The position numbers and the translations under genes are program-made. Under the pieces are notes generated by a model. That model saw nothing but the letters and a program-made list of their open reading frames with translations, was not told where the DNA came from and searched no databases. A stretch of DNA of 58,256 nt from Vairimorpha apis BRL 01 (Eukaryota > Microsporidia > Nosematidae): the NCBI GenBank assembly GCA_000447185.1, contig KE647164.1, forward strand, positions 9,488 to 67,743, in the 5' to 3' direction. The first letter of the stretch is position 1. Every line of letters begins with the position of its first letter. This document shows, piece by piece, positions 21,996 through 33,418 of the stretch.

Positions 21996-23056
21996 TTAAT
22001 AAAAACAACTTAAATTATTTTCATCATTTTGTAATTTAGTTTTAAATTTATTCGCAAAATTATTATATTGTAAAGTTTTATGTAAAAACTTTTCAAGCTC
22101 TTCCGATAAAGAATAAAGATTTGAAATTTCAATTGAATATTTAAAATTTAAATTATAATCTATTAAAGCACTTGTGTAAATATGATAAACACATTTATAA
22201 TTCTTACAAATTAACATATATAAATTTTTATTAATAAAAGATACATTTTTTACTTCTGATAATAATTTCATTATATTTTTTAAACTTATATCTATTTTTT
22301 TAAACAATTCTATTGTATTTCTATTTTCCTCATAATCTTCACTGAGATCATTTTTTAAACAAAAAAGATCAGATGAAAATGAAAAATAATTATCCACATT
22401 TTTATAAACATGATTTAAACCTTCTTGTTTATTTTCTTTGTTCTCTTTTTGTTCATGCAACTTAGAAACATCAACTTTTTTTTATTAATAGTTTTTTTTG
22501 TTTATTAAAACATTCATCTATACTATATAATTCTTCTGGTATTATAGTAAGATATTGCGGTTCATCTTTAAGTATATTATTTCCTTTTTTTTATTATCTG
22601 AAAAAGTATTTAATGGTATTTCATAATCTAAAGATATAAGTTTTTTAGTATAATTTCCGTCTTGTTTTAAATTTGATGAAATTTTATTTTGAACAATATC
22701 ACTTTTTTTAAATTTTTTAACTTTATTTGCATAATTATATACCTCTTGTTTTATTTTTTCATGATCGTCTAATTCCTCATATATATTTTCATTATCTTGA
22801 TTAGTTTTACTTATTATACTTTCTTCAATATTTTCAATCGGTAAAGGAATTTTTGGCCTAATTGGTTCTGAAATAGGCCTATTTATATCAAATTTTTCAT
22901 TAGATTTTTTTCGATTTAGAGACAATTTTCGTCCCTTTAAATTAAAAAAAGAAGTTATATTTTTTTTTCATTATTTGATTCTATTTTATTATCATTTATT
23001 TCTATATTATTTGCTTTTACTATAAATATGAAACATAGTATAGATATAAACAGCAT
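21996..23056 (-). CDS. Unknown secreted protein with signal peptide, four frameshifts
   Basis: The ATG at 23056 directly follows CCC and opens a clear signal peptide, MLFISILCFIFIVKA. The frame then breaks at an A run near 22965, at the A8 run near 22590, and in two A8 runs near 22489-22496 and 22475-22482. Adding one A to each run reconnects all pieces; the length (1061 + 4) is exactly divisible by three and gives 354 residues. The mature part has a Pro-rich patch (RPISEPIRPKIPLP), acidic and Lys-rich disorder, then a helical C-terminal 130 residues with LFCLKNDLSEDYEENR and a Cys pair (LICKNYKCVYHIY). No known domain. With so many breaks a decaying gene is possible, but the perfect bookkeeping favours undercalled homopolymers. 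Confidence 0.6.
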
Positions 23057-24614
23057 GGGTATTAAACTAAAAAGTTTTTATATCAATGCTAAAATAAATT
23101 AATTTTTTATTTAAATAATTTAAAATAACATTAAATTTGATTTTTGTGTGAAAACTATTGACATATAACATCAATTTTTTAATTAAATTATTAATTATAT
23201 TTTTAAATTGATTAAAATTAGATATTTTTTGACTCTTTTAAAAAATTTTAATTTTTTATTATTAAGTAAAAAATCTAATATATAAAATTTTTTAAACTTT
23301 TAAAAACTTTTAAAAAAATTTTATTAAAATATCTAATTAAAATTTTTTAAAATTAAATATTAAATACAATATTAAAAATTACTAATTTGATGATTTTCTT
23401 TAAATATTTACATTTTTTGCAAATTTTTTAATTTATCTACAAATGATTTTATACAAAAAAAACAACTTCAATTTTTTCATATTTTAAAAATTATTTTAAA
23501 ATATTTATGTATTATATATATGTTATAATAATTTTTTATTAGATATAACAATATATTTTTCGAAAATTTTAATTTAATTATATCAGAAAAATAAAAAAAA
23601 ATTTATATATTCTAATATAGAGAAAAAATTTTATTATTTCAAATTTAAAAGGATATTTATTTATATAATAAAGAAATTTTAAAATCAAAATATAAATTTT
23701 TTATAAGCTAAATTATATCGTATAATTTTTTTAAAAAAATTATAGCTTATTATATAAAGTCGTATTAGTAAAAATTAATTAATTTAAATTTTAATTTCTT
23801 TCGTTTCACTTTTTATGATCAAAATTAATTTAAATTATTAAAATTTTTGTTACTAAATATGCACAACTAAAAAATAAAGAAATAAAAATTTAATAATCTA
23901 AATAAAATATTATAACTTTTACTACTTCATAAAAAAAATTGTTAAAATTTATACAACATAAATTTTGGTTTTTATTTTAATTAAATTTTATATTTATAAA
24001 AACGATATTTTTGTCAAACAAATTTTAAAATTTATTATTATTTTTTTAAGTCCAAAAAATACCTTAAAACTTATTTTGTGTAAGGTTAAAATTTGTTTCT
24101 TTTTTTAAAAATTTTTAAAAAAACCAAAAATTAGTTTTATTTTAATTAATTATAATAATATTTTTAAATATTTTTAAATTAATGTGACCATATAAAATTG
24201 TATTATATTGATATTAAAAATGAATTTAAAAACAAAATTGTTTATAAATTTAAATAAAAAATGTGAATATTATAGATACATTTATTTTAATATATTATAT
24301 ACATTACGCTTTTACAAAATACAAAATATAACTTATAATCAAAAAAACATAAATAGTAGAGTTAAATATAAAAAAATTAAATTGCTTATTACAATATTAT
24401 ACTTTTCAATATTTTTGAAAAATCCTTTTAAAAATTAAAATTTCTTTAAAACTATTTTTAATCGTAGAAAAAAAAATCCAAATTTTTTTTAAATATAAAA
24501 TAGTTGACTTCGTATTTAAATTTTTGATTTCAATTTTTTTAAATTTTAAAAAACCGCGATTTTTTCCCTCTTAAACTAAATAAAATTATAAATACAAAAT
24601 AAGAATAACCCTTA
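23057..24614. other. AT-rich intergenic region with a palindrome
   Basis: No gene supported. The only long frame, near 24220-24438, is Lys/Asn/Ile low complexity with no signal upstream. Confidence 0.5.
23703..23750. repeat. Nested palindrome
   Basis: An inner 22-bp perfect palindrome (23722-23743, ATAATTTTTTT and its complement) is flanked by ATAAGCTA (23703-23710) and TAGCTTAT (23743-23750), giving nested hairpins with an AT-rich asymmetric bulge. Confidence 0.5.
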
Positions 24615-24980
24615 ATGGCGTCAGGAAAAGGAGGCAAAAAAGATCCACAATCATCAACTAAAGATACAATTTATCATGGAAATGTCGTTAAAAGTAGTCA
24701 TGTTAAAAAAATTCTTAAAGATTGTAGTAAACAAAGAATAAGTAAAGATGCCTGTAAAGCTGTGTCGACTGCTTTAATTTATATTTTAGGAGAAATTATG
24801 GATGGCGCTAAAAATGCTGCAAATGCTGATCATAAAAGAAAAATTATTCCTAAACATATTAATAGTTCTATCTGTAATGATGTTGAATTAAATCACATAG
24901 GTCATAATTGGATTATAAAAAGTGGAGGTGTAAAAGGCAACTTGGCAACGCAAGAAACTACAAAAAAGAATATGGATTAA
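24615..24980 (+). CDS. H2A: Histone H2A, divergent
   Basis: Core nucleosome histone, 121 residues. ATG at 24615, with CCC at 24609-24611. The Gly/Lys start MASGKGGKK is typical, as are the alpha2-alpha3 region (LIYILGEIMDGAKNAA), KRKIIPKHINSSICNDVELN and the GGV near the C-terminus. The usual AGLQFPVGR segment of the first helix is replaced by IYHGNVVKSSHVKKILKD. Of the nucleosome acidic patch, positions equivalent to human E61, D90 and E92 are kept, E64 is Asp, E56 is Ile and E91 is Val. Microsporidian core histones are generally divergent. The assignment to H2A rather than H2B rests on the IIPKH and NDxELN motifs. Confidence 0.93.
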   Translation: MASGKGGKKDPQSSTKDTIYHGNVVKSSHVKKILKDCSKQRISKDACKAVSTALIYILGEIMDGAKNAANADHKRKIIPKHINSSICNDVELNHIGHNWIIKSGGVKGNLATQETTKKNMD

Positions 24981-27535
24981 ATGATTATATTGTGATTTTT
25001 TTTCAATAATTTAATTTAATAATATGTTTTGTTATAATAATATTTATCGGTTACATATTTGTTTATATTTGTTAAAAATTTAGAAATATATATAACTTTA
25101 AGATTTTGGTTTTTGTATTTTTTAAACTCTTTACTTTAATTTTTAAATTATTAAATTAGATTAAAATTAAATTTATAAAGTTAAAAAAATTTATGATTAG
25201 TTGTATTTTTATTATTTTTTAGTATAAAAACAATTTTATAGTAAAATCATACACTTTTTTTTATATTTTTTATAAATCTCAAAATTATTTTTTTAATAAA
25301 TATAAATTAACAACAAACCATAAAAAAGTTAAGCTTGTTAACATATTTTTTTTAAAGGAGTTTTTATTTATAATTTGTAAAAAAATTAAATTTATAAATA
25401 AAAATTCAAAAATATAACTTATCATATCAAAAATCATATAACTTATTTTTGTTTGTTAGTATAAAACATAAAAATTTCTCTAGATTTTTAAATTTTTATT
25501 ATTTAAGATGATTACTTATAAAATATGTCTTATTAAATATTTAAATTGTTTTTCAATTTTAAGAATATTAAAAAATACAAAAATTTCTTTTTACAAAAAC
25601 TAATTAATTATTATCAAAAATATTCTAATATTAATATCAATATAAATAAATGTAATAAAAAATACTGTTTTATTATTAAAAAATATATTCTTTATTTTTG
25701 AGCTGCATTATCATAAAAAAAGTTTCAATTTCATTGTAAATAATAGGTTAAATTTAAATTTTTATAAAATAAACAATATAAAAACAACCTATAAAACAAG
25801 TTAATACTAAATTTAAGAGATTTTAAACTTAGATTTTTATATGAATATTCAATCGCTATTTTTTTTCTCAAAAAATGCATATAATTAAAATTGCAACTAT
25901 ATATATAATAATGATATAAATTCATTTTTACAAAACAATAATTAAAAGGTAAATAATATATAAAGTAATGAAATGATAATAAATGCTATAATATATAAAT
26001 TTAAATATTTTACAAATATTGGATATTTTATTTTTTTAATTATTTTGATATTTATAATAATTAAAAATTTTTATGTAAATTTTATGTTTACTTATTTTAT
26101 GTATATTATTTAAAAGTTGATTTTTTTTACAAATAAAAAAAATAGGTAAATACTATTATGAAATATATTACCATTAATAAAATATTAATTAGTTTTTTTT
26201 CAATAACAATATCATTTAATGTATTCAAATATATATAAATTTAAAAATATTTGACTATAATATTATATTAATGATATTTAATAATAATATACAATGTATT
26301 TATAAATAATAAATGCTATAAATATGATTTTTAAAAACAGAAATTATTTAAAATTTATTTCACATAGTTAACTAATATATTTTTATCAATAACATAAAGT
26401 TAACAAAAGAAAATATTTTATTTTGAACATTAAAAATATTTATTATATAATTGTTTCAAGTATAAACTTTTAATAAAAAAATATAAAATATTTAAGTTTA
26501 TATTTGTTTACGATATAATAATAAAAAAACATTAATATTTCTTTGTTCAGCTAATTAATAAACATTTTCAATTTATAATTTAAAAATTTATTTTTTCAAA
26601 TTATTAAACGTTTAAAAACTCAATCAAATAAAATTTAAATTATTCATATTTAACTAATATATAAATAATTAATAAAAATTAAATGAAACATTTTGATTTT
26701 TTCAAGTCAAATAATATAATAATTATTTTTTTAATTAAAAATTTAGTAAAATCATTTATTTTAGTTGCTTTAAAATAAACAATATATGTAAAATAAATTT
26801 TATAATTTTAAATTATAAATTTGTAAATGTTTTAAGCATCTCTAAAAATATAAAATATATTATAGTTAAAATTTTCCTTAATATTTATAATGCTTTTTTA
26901 GTGTTCCTTTAAATTAAAAATCTCACGTCAAAAAATACACTGTTTGATTTAATTGAATTTAAATAAATGAAAATATTTAATAAATGCTATAAATTAAGTT
27001 ATTTTATAGTTGTAACATATAATGCTAATAAACGGTATAAATAATATTTAAATATTATATATTATATTTCGTACAAAGTAAGTTAAATACATATCACTTA
27101 TATTTTGATGTTTGTTTTTGATAAAATTTTTGAAATTTAAAATATTTTTTTATAATATTTTTTATAACTTTGTAAACATTTTAATTTTCTATTTTTTCAT
27201 TTAGTAAATTTATTGTTTTATCATTTTCTTTTGTTTTTCACCTTTTGTTTCAATAATCTAATATGTCAAATATATAAATATAAATATTTTATTATTTTTA
27301 TAATTAATCTTTTAAAATTCTAAAGAAGAATAATAAAATAAATATTTTAATCTAAAAAATTAAAGTTGTAGTAAAATTTGTATAAAGTATTTAATTTTGT
27401 TTTTTTATTAACTTTTAAAAGAACAGTATATATATGACATACAAACTATATATTTTTTATAAAATACAATAAATTTTTATTAAATTTTAATACTGTTAAA
27501 TAAAAAATAACTAAAATAAATTGATCACCCTTATT
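24981..27535. other. Long AT-rich intergenic region
   Basis: About 2.5 kb with no supported gene. The reading frame near 25731-25925 is low complexity. CCC at 27528-27530 belongs to the HIRA start. Confidence 0.55.
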
Positions 27536-30500
27536 ATGAAAATATATAATGTTGTTACAAAACAAATACCAATTTTTTCTATAGATACATTTAATCAGAA
27601 TACAGTTGTCGGACTAGCTTCTGGAGAAGTAGAATTGTACACAAATGATGTAAAAATTACAAGTATTAAAAAACACACTGGTGCTGTTTTATGTGTGAGA
27701 TACAATAAAGACGGAACGCTTATTGCAACCTCATCTGATGATGGTACTATAATCATATATAATTCTAATTTATATGTTCATCAAATTATATCTAACACTC
27801 ACAAACAAAATTGCGATATTACTAATGTTTCTTGGACAAATAATTATTTTATAAGTGTCGGTCAAGATGGGCAACTTATTTTTTATAATGATCGTTTTAA
27901 TATTATTAAATCAATTTTTCCACATAGATCTAAAATAACAGGGCTAAGTACTTATAATTCATGGATTTGTACACAAGGCGAAGATGGAATTGTTCTGTAC
28001 AGAGACACGCTTCTTGTAAAAAAAATACCACCTACAGAAGGTATAATATTAGAATCTTTTTTTAGCAGAATGAGTTTTTCACCGGATGGTAGTTTAATTG
28101 CTTGTGGACTTAGTTTTAACCAAAAATGTAATTCAGTAGAAATTTATAATTTACAGGGAGAAAATGTCTTTTCTCTTTTAGGACATGTGGCACCAATTGA
28201 GTGTGTTTCTTTTAATCCCGTGTTATTTTTAAAAAGTAAAGAAATGTTTTCTAATGATAAAAATATTTTAAATAATAAAGAAATCTTGATAAAAGATAAA
28301 AATTTTTTGAATGTCGTAGATAATGTTGATGGAAATATTTCACATCAAGAAAATAATGTAATCAAAAATGTTTGTATTGATCCTAATAATGAAGAAAAAA
28401 ATATTTCAAATGAAATTAATGATGTTGAAAATAATAAAAATATTTTAAGCAATAAAATTAATTCAGAACATGAATCTAAAAATTCTTCTTATGATATTAG
28501 TTATTATATACTTGCAGTAGCTAGCCAAGATCTTAGTTTAAGTTTTTGGACTACTTTTAGTCCACATCCATTTTTGTTAATAAAAAATTTCTCAACACTT
28601 CCATGTTTAGATATGAAATGGAATGAACAAGGAAATATTCTATATGTAGTCTCATATGATGGTACTTGTAAAAAATTGCATTTTGATATAAACGAACTTG
28701 GACAAATTAGTAAAAATAGAATGACGACAGAAACAAACGATTTATTTCTTACATTAAAAAATGCTGAATTATATGATAAAAAATTTAAAGAAATATTACA
28801 AAATACTAAAAATAATAAAAAAGATAAATATTTGGTAGCTACACCCATTAAGGAAAATGTTCCTCTAGTAAACAAAGATAGAAATAATAAAGATGCATTG
28901 TTTATTAATACACCTGTCAGCAATATTAATAACTCAAATGTTTTCACCAATAACAATTTTATACATAATAAAAAAATTAATTTTAACTCTGATATTTCAA
29001 AAGATAATTCTTTTTTAAGAGATAATGTAAAAAATATTAATACAGAAGATTTCAATGACAAAATAAGAAATACTTATAATAATATAAGCAATAAGGGTTT
29101 AAATAATTTTAATAATTTGATTCCTATGAAAGAATGTACTAATAATACTTTTCAAAAAAATTTTAGTATGAATGATGTATATAATAAAAGTATGTATGAA
29201 TTAAAAAATATTGCGAATGAAGAAATTGTTAAAAATACTTATAATAAAGATATTTTTATAGGTAAAGAAACTATGACTAATAATGTGATGTATAATCGTT
29301 CTAATATGACTAATTTATCACATTTATATACTAATAATAATACATTAACATTTAAACCCAGTACAAGTGCACCGAGTAAAAATGAACACTTTTTTGATAA
29401 AAATAATTTTAAAAAGCAAGAATTAGACTATAAAAGTAATTTTGCTCAAAATAATATACCGATAAACATAAATAATAAAAATAATAATTTTGAAATAAAT
29501 AAGCCTTTACTTGAAAATATGGATAAACCAACAATAAATAAAAAAGAATCATTGTTAAAAAATCCTGAAGAGGTTTCTCATAAAAAAATTAAAAATGAAG
29601 AAATAAATCAAGAAAAATTAAAAAATGATCAAATTCAAAAAAATACAAACATAAAAGAAGTGTTACAATCTAATTTAAATACAGATGAAACTCAAAAAAA
29701 AATCTCAAAAACAAATGAAAATTATCAGAAAAATACAAAAACAAAAGAAACAACTGAAAAGAATTCTTATTTATCAGAGAATAAAAATGTTAAAAGACGA
29801 ATTACGCCTACTCTCATAAATGATAATTCTTCGAGTTCTTTTTTACAAGATTATTCATTTAATTACAATCAATCTGTTAAAATAATAGATAATCAAGTGC
29901 AAGAATATTTTAAAACATTTGGTGATTATACTGTAGAATTACATAAAGATAAATCTGAAGTTTTAGTTAAGCGAAACAACAATGAATATTATTCAATCCA
30001 AGGTGATATCAAATATATTTGTGGAAGTAAAAAATATTTAGTATTATACACTGGATATTTAGAAATATACAACATTAAAACTGGAACATTAATTCATCCT
30101 TTAATGGGTTGTGATGTTACTTATATGGATTTATACAAAGATAATATTTTATATATCAATAATAATATTTTAACTGTGTTTAATATCAATAAAAATATAA
30201 TTAATAATATAAATTTACCTTTATCACAAAATATAATTAATAATAGTAAAGAAGAAAATGTGAATAATCACAATCATGTCAACTTCAAAAATAGAAATAG
30301 TAATTGTATAAAATCAATCAGATTTAGTAAAACTTATTTTATAATTTTAGAATATACAAATGAACTATACGTACTAGATAAACAAAAATTTATTTGGTAT
30401 CTTCTTAGAAAAGATTGGAATGATATTTATACTAATGATACAAATTATAATTTTAATATAGATTTTACGTTGAAAAAATTAGAAAATAAATTCATTATAA

Positions 30501-30724
30501 ATTACAATATGAAAAGAATTGATAAACTTAAAAAAATATGTAGAAAAATGGTTAATATTTTGTTAAACATAAAATTAAATGATCATTTAGAAAATATTTT
30601 CAAAAATATTTTTCTTATTTTAATAAAATGCGGTTATAAAAAATTTGTTATGAATTGTTTGGAGAAAATGAGTAAGAAATTTGAAATGCAGTATTTTATA
30701 ATGCAAATTATGAAAGAAATGTGA
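27536..30724 (+). CDS. HIR1: HIRA/Hir1-type histone chaperone subunit
   Basis: WD40 subunit of the HIR complex, which deposits H3-H4 outside replication and represses histone genes. ATG at 27536 after CACCCTTATT. 1062 residues, uninterrupted. The N-terminal 400 residues form a beta-propeller (AVLCVRYNKDGTLIATSSDD, MSFSPDGSLIACGLSFNQK, GHVAPIECVSFNPVLF, ILAVASQDLSLSFW, and MKWNEQGNILYVVSYDG then INELG), in the order typical of HIRA. The sixth blade carries a roughly 90-residue Asn/Lys-rich insert. A 350-residue Asn/Lys-rich linker follows. From about 770 onward the HIRA C-terminal domain is visible (KYICGSKKYLVLYTGYLEIY, IKTGTLIHPLMGCDVTYMDL). Chromatin neighbour H2A lies upstream, though 2.5 kb away and probably unlinked functionally. 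Confidence 0.85.
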   Translation: MKIYNVVTKQIPIFSIDTFNQNTVVGLASGEVELYTNDVKITSIKKHTGAVLCVRYNKDGTLIATSSDDGTIIIYNSNLYVHQIISNTHKQNCDITNVSWTNNYFISVGQDGQLIFYNDRFNIIKSIFPHRSKITGLSTYNSWICTQGEDGIVLYRDTLLVKKIPPTEGIILESFFSRMSFSPDGSLIACGLSFNQKCNSVEIYNLQGENVFSLLGHVAPIECVSFNPVLFLKSKEMFSNDKNILNNKEILIKDKNFLNVVDNVDGNISHQENNVIKNVCIDPNNEEKNISNEINDVENNKNILSNKINSEHESKNSSYDISYYILAVASQDLSLSFWTTFSPHPFLLIKNFSTLPCLDMKWNEQGNILYVVSYDGTCKKLHFDINELGQISKNRMTTETNDLFLTLKNAELYDKKFKEILQNTKNNKKDKYLVATPIKENVPLVNKDRNNKDALFINTPVSNINNSNVFTNNNFIHNKKINFNSDISKDNSFLRDNVKNINTEDFNDKIRNTYNNISNKGLNNFNNLIPMKECTNNTFQKNFSMNDVYNKSMYELKNIANEEIVKNTYNKDIFIGKETMTNNVMYNRSNMTNLSHLYTNNNTLTFKPSTSAPSKNEHFFDKNNFKKQELDYKSNFAQNNIPININNKNNNFEINKPLLENMDKPTINKKESLLKNPEEVSHKKIKNEEINQEKLKNDQIQKNTNIKEVLQSNLNTDETQKKISKTNENYQKNTKTKETTEKNSYLSENKNVKRRITPTLINDNSSSSFLQDYSFNYNQSVKIIDNQVQEYFKTFGDYTVELHKDKSEVLVKRNNNEYYSIQGDIKYICGSKKYLVLYTGYLEIYNIKTGTLIHPLMGCDVTYMDLYKDNILYINNNILTVFNINKNIINNINLPLSQNIINNSKEENVNNHNHVNFKNRNSNCIKSIRFSKTYFIILEYTNELYVLDKQKFIWYLLRKDWNDIYTNDTNYNFNIDFTLKKLENKFIINYNMKRIDKLKKICRKMVNILLNIKLNDHLENIFKNIFLILIKCGYKKFVMNCLEKMSKKFEMQYFIMQIMKEM

Positions 30725-31452
30725 GTATAAATGAATTTTATTAAATATGTGATATTTTATAAAAAAAATTGATTTTATAAATGTTTTTTAATATTTTTGC
30801 AATATAAATTTGTCTAAAAAATTTTTATATTTATTATTAAAAATAATAATTGTAATAAATATATTGTAATAGTTATATAAAATGTTTTAATAATAAATAT
30901 AAAAATTATTTAATGAAATTTTTTAATTTTATTGTGTAGTAAAAAATCTTTTTTAAATTTTCATGTTTCAAAATTTAAAAGTAAATTGTCTTAAGTAATT
31001 TAAACTTTTTTATAATATAATTTGAATATAAATATATATAATTAGATTATAAAACTTAAGTAAGTTTTAATATTTAAATAAACGATTAATGATTGTTAAA
31101 AAAAATTTAATCTATAAATATTTTAATAATCAATTATTAAATTTGTATCTTTACTTAATTTTTTTATCAATAATAATTTTGATTTTTAATAAATTTTTTT
31201 ATAGATAAGTTTTCAACTTTAAATATTAATTATTTTTATGTTGAAGTAAAATATATTAAATTATTAATTTAAAATTCAAAGTAAAAAATAATATGAATCA
31301 AAATATATATTTAATGTGAAGATTGTTTTTTAAAAAATAAAAAAATTTTAAATTAATAAATTTTATTATTATTTTAATTAAGTGGTTTAATATTAAAATA
31401 TTAAGTACAAATATTTTACTATAAATATAATAGAAATAATATTTTATATTAT
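30725..31452. other. AT-rich intergenic region
   Basis: Convergent 3' ends of HIRA and photolyase. Nothing else recognised. Confidence 0.55.
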
Positions 31453-33033
31453 TTATTCTCCTACTCTTTTTCTTTTACTTAATTCTTTTTTGATTTCTTC
31501 TTCGTTGTTCCACATTCTACTATACCAATGTGTTTTAGGTTGATTCATAGGTCGTATTTTACCACTACATTCTCTGTCTTTATATCCTCTATCCATATTT
31601 CCACATATGCTCCACATTATTCCCATATATCCACATGGATCGTTTCCATCTATACTAAAAGTATCGTTAAGTTTAATGCAGAAATTTAAAGCTTCTTGTG
31701 GTGTTTTAGTCCATTTTACGAGCTCTTTAGACCAATACATTCTAGCATATCCATGAATTTTATTAGTATAAATAAGTTCATTTTGTGCTGCATTCCAAAA
31801 AGAATCTGATGTTTTTCCAGATTTTAAGGTTTCGTAATCATATAAATGTTCACGTTTGTCATTAGAGTGATCTAAAAGACTTTGTTTTGCCCAGGGTAGA
31901 GCACCATCAATATTATCATAATTTTTTTCATGATAACAATAATGTTCGGAAGTTTCTTTCCATATGAATATTTCATTTAAAAATATATCCAAATTTTTCT
32001 TATCTGGATTGTCATAAACTAATTTTATTATTTTATGTGTTGAAATTTGACCAAAATGAAGATATGGACTCAAATTACTTAAAACATCTTCGTCTGGATC
32101 ATTTCGCAAATCAGAGTACCTACTAAATTTATTTTCCATGAAGTCATTAAAAACTTTCATACCTGCTGTATGTCCACCTTTAAACCATTTACACTTCTCA
32201 AAGTTGATTTTAGGATTTAATACATTTTTATTGTATTTGTGTGGAACAAGATTTTCAAATAGATTTACATAAAATTCATCTTTTTCTGTATAATCTTCCG
32301 AAGTGCTACTTTCATCCATATAAGACGAGTTATCTTCATATTCGGGATCTTTGGTACAATTTAATGAAGAGTAGTTATCTTCTTCGTCATTATGGCTACT
32401 AGTTGACGAAGTAGAACTATCTTCAACATTATTACTAGGTTTTGATGTATTATTCACAGAACTATCCTGTTCTTCGTATGTATCATCAATAAACGAATCA
32501 TTTCCATTTCCAAAATTTATTGTTAAATCAAAATACTTAGAAAACTGTTTATACAATTGAGTTTTAACAGAGCTGCTTGTTTTTTTATAAACATCTAAAA
32601 CATTATGTGGTACAACATTGTGACTATCAATTTCTATACATTGTATTTCAAATTCATTACAAATATTAAAAACTTCTTTCAAATATGTTCTATATTCCCT
32701 TAAAGGATTGTAATCAATTAAAACTGAAGTAATATTATTTTTTTGAATTTTTTCTTTTAAATTATTTAATTCATCAATATGTAAATTAAATTTGTTATTT
32801 ACTAATTCTGATATTCCCTCCATCATAAATTTAAATTGTTCATCATTACATTTAATTTTATTTGTAGGAAAACTAATATAAAACTGGGATTTATATTTAT
32901 AACTTAAATAATAACCGTAACAAATTGCATGATTGTTTTCTAATCTTTGATCTCTATATGATATATAAAGAACGTTTCCTGTCTTTTGATGCTTATTTAA
33001 TATATTAATTCTGTCCTTAAAAAGTTTTATCAT
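31453..33033 (-). CDS. PHR2: Class II CPD photolyase
   Basis: Flavoprotein that uses light to split cyclobutane pyrimidine dimers. 526 residues, intact frame. N-terminal antenna-like domain (NVLYISYRDQRLENNHA, SVLIDYNPLREYRTYLKEV, IDSHNVVPHNVL), then a Ser/Asp/Glu-rich insert at about 180-250, then the FAD domain: LSNLSPYLHFGQIS, FIWKETSEHYCYH, SFWNAAQNELIYTNKIHGYA, RMYWSKELVKW, and the class II signature DGNDPCGYMGIMWSICG with GKIRPMNQ. Class II enzymes have been reported from microsporidia. The acidic insert is unusual and probably disordered. No CCC signal precedes the ATG at 33033, unlike most genes here. Confidence 0.96.
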   Translation of the reverse strand: MIKLFKDRINILNKHQKTGNVLYISYRDQRLENNHAICYGYYLSYKYKSQFYISFPTNKIKCNDEQFKFMMEGISELVNNKFNLHIDELNNLKEKIQKNNITSVLIDYNPLREYRTYLKEVFNICNEFEIQCIEIDSHNVVPHNVLDVYKKTSSSVKTQLYKQFSKYFDLTINFGNGNDSFIDDTYEEQDSSVNNTSKPSNNVEDSSTSSTSSHNDEEDNYSSLNCTKDPEYEDNSSYMDESSTSEDYTEKDEFYVNLFENLVPHKYNKNVLNPKINFEKCKWFKGGHTAGMKVFNDFMENKFSRYSDLRNDPDEDVLSNLSPYLHFGQISTHKIIKLVYDNPDKKNLDIFLNEIFIWKETSEHYCYHEKNYDNIDGALPWAKQSLLDHSNDKREHLYDYETLKSGKTSDSFWNAAQNELIYTNKIHGYARMYWSKELVKWTKTPQEALNFCIKLNDTFSIDGNDPCGYMGIMWSICGNMDRGYKDRECSGKIRPMNQPKTHWYSRMWNNEEEIKKELSKRKRVGE

Positions 33034-33418
33034 GAAATATATATTTTTTTCAAATTTATATACATACCAGTGATAAATTAAAAATTAAATAAAAATTATT
33101 GGATAATTAAAAAATGACACTGTTTTAAATTTTAATATTATTTATATTGTAAAATTATATAATAAAAAAATGATAAATTGAAATATAAAATAATATTTAT
33201 ATAAAAAGATAATAAAATTTTATATGTAATATTTTAATTAAAAATAACAATTTTTTAAATACAATTCTAATCTTTTTAATATACAACAAATGAACAATTT
33301 TTTTATACATAAAATAGAATAAAATAATAAAATACATTTCACATGATAACAAATTTTAAATTCTTATTTAAAATAATTACAAAACATATTTTAAAACTTT
33401 ATTTTATTTCCAGTATAA
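33034..33418. other. AT-rich intergenic region
   Basis: Upstream of photolyase. Includes the first copy of the 12-bp target-site duplication (33407-33418). Confidence 0.55.

Noticed and set aside
24208..24438. 76-codon frame before H2A
   Set aside because: Lys/Asn/Ile/Tyr low complexity typical of random AT-rich frames, no CCC signal.
28504..29061. 185-codon minus-strand frame
   Set aside because: Antisense shadow of the HIRA Asn/Lys-rich linker, no domain features.
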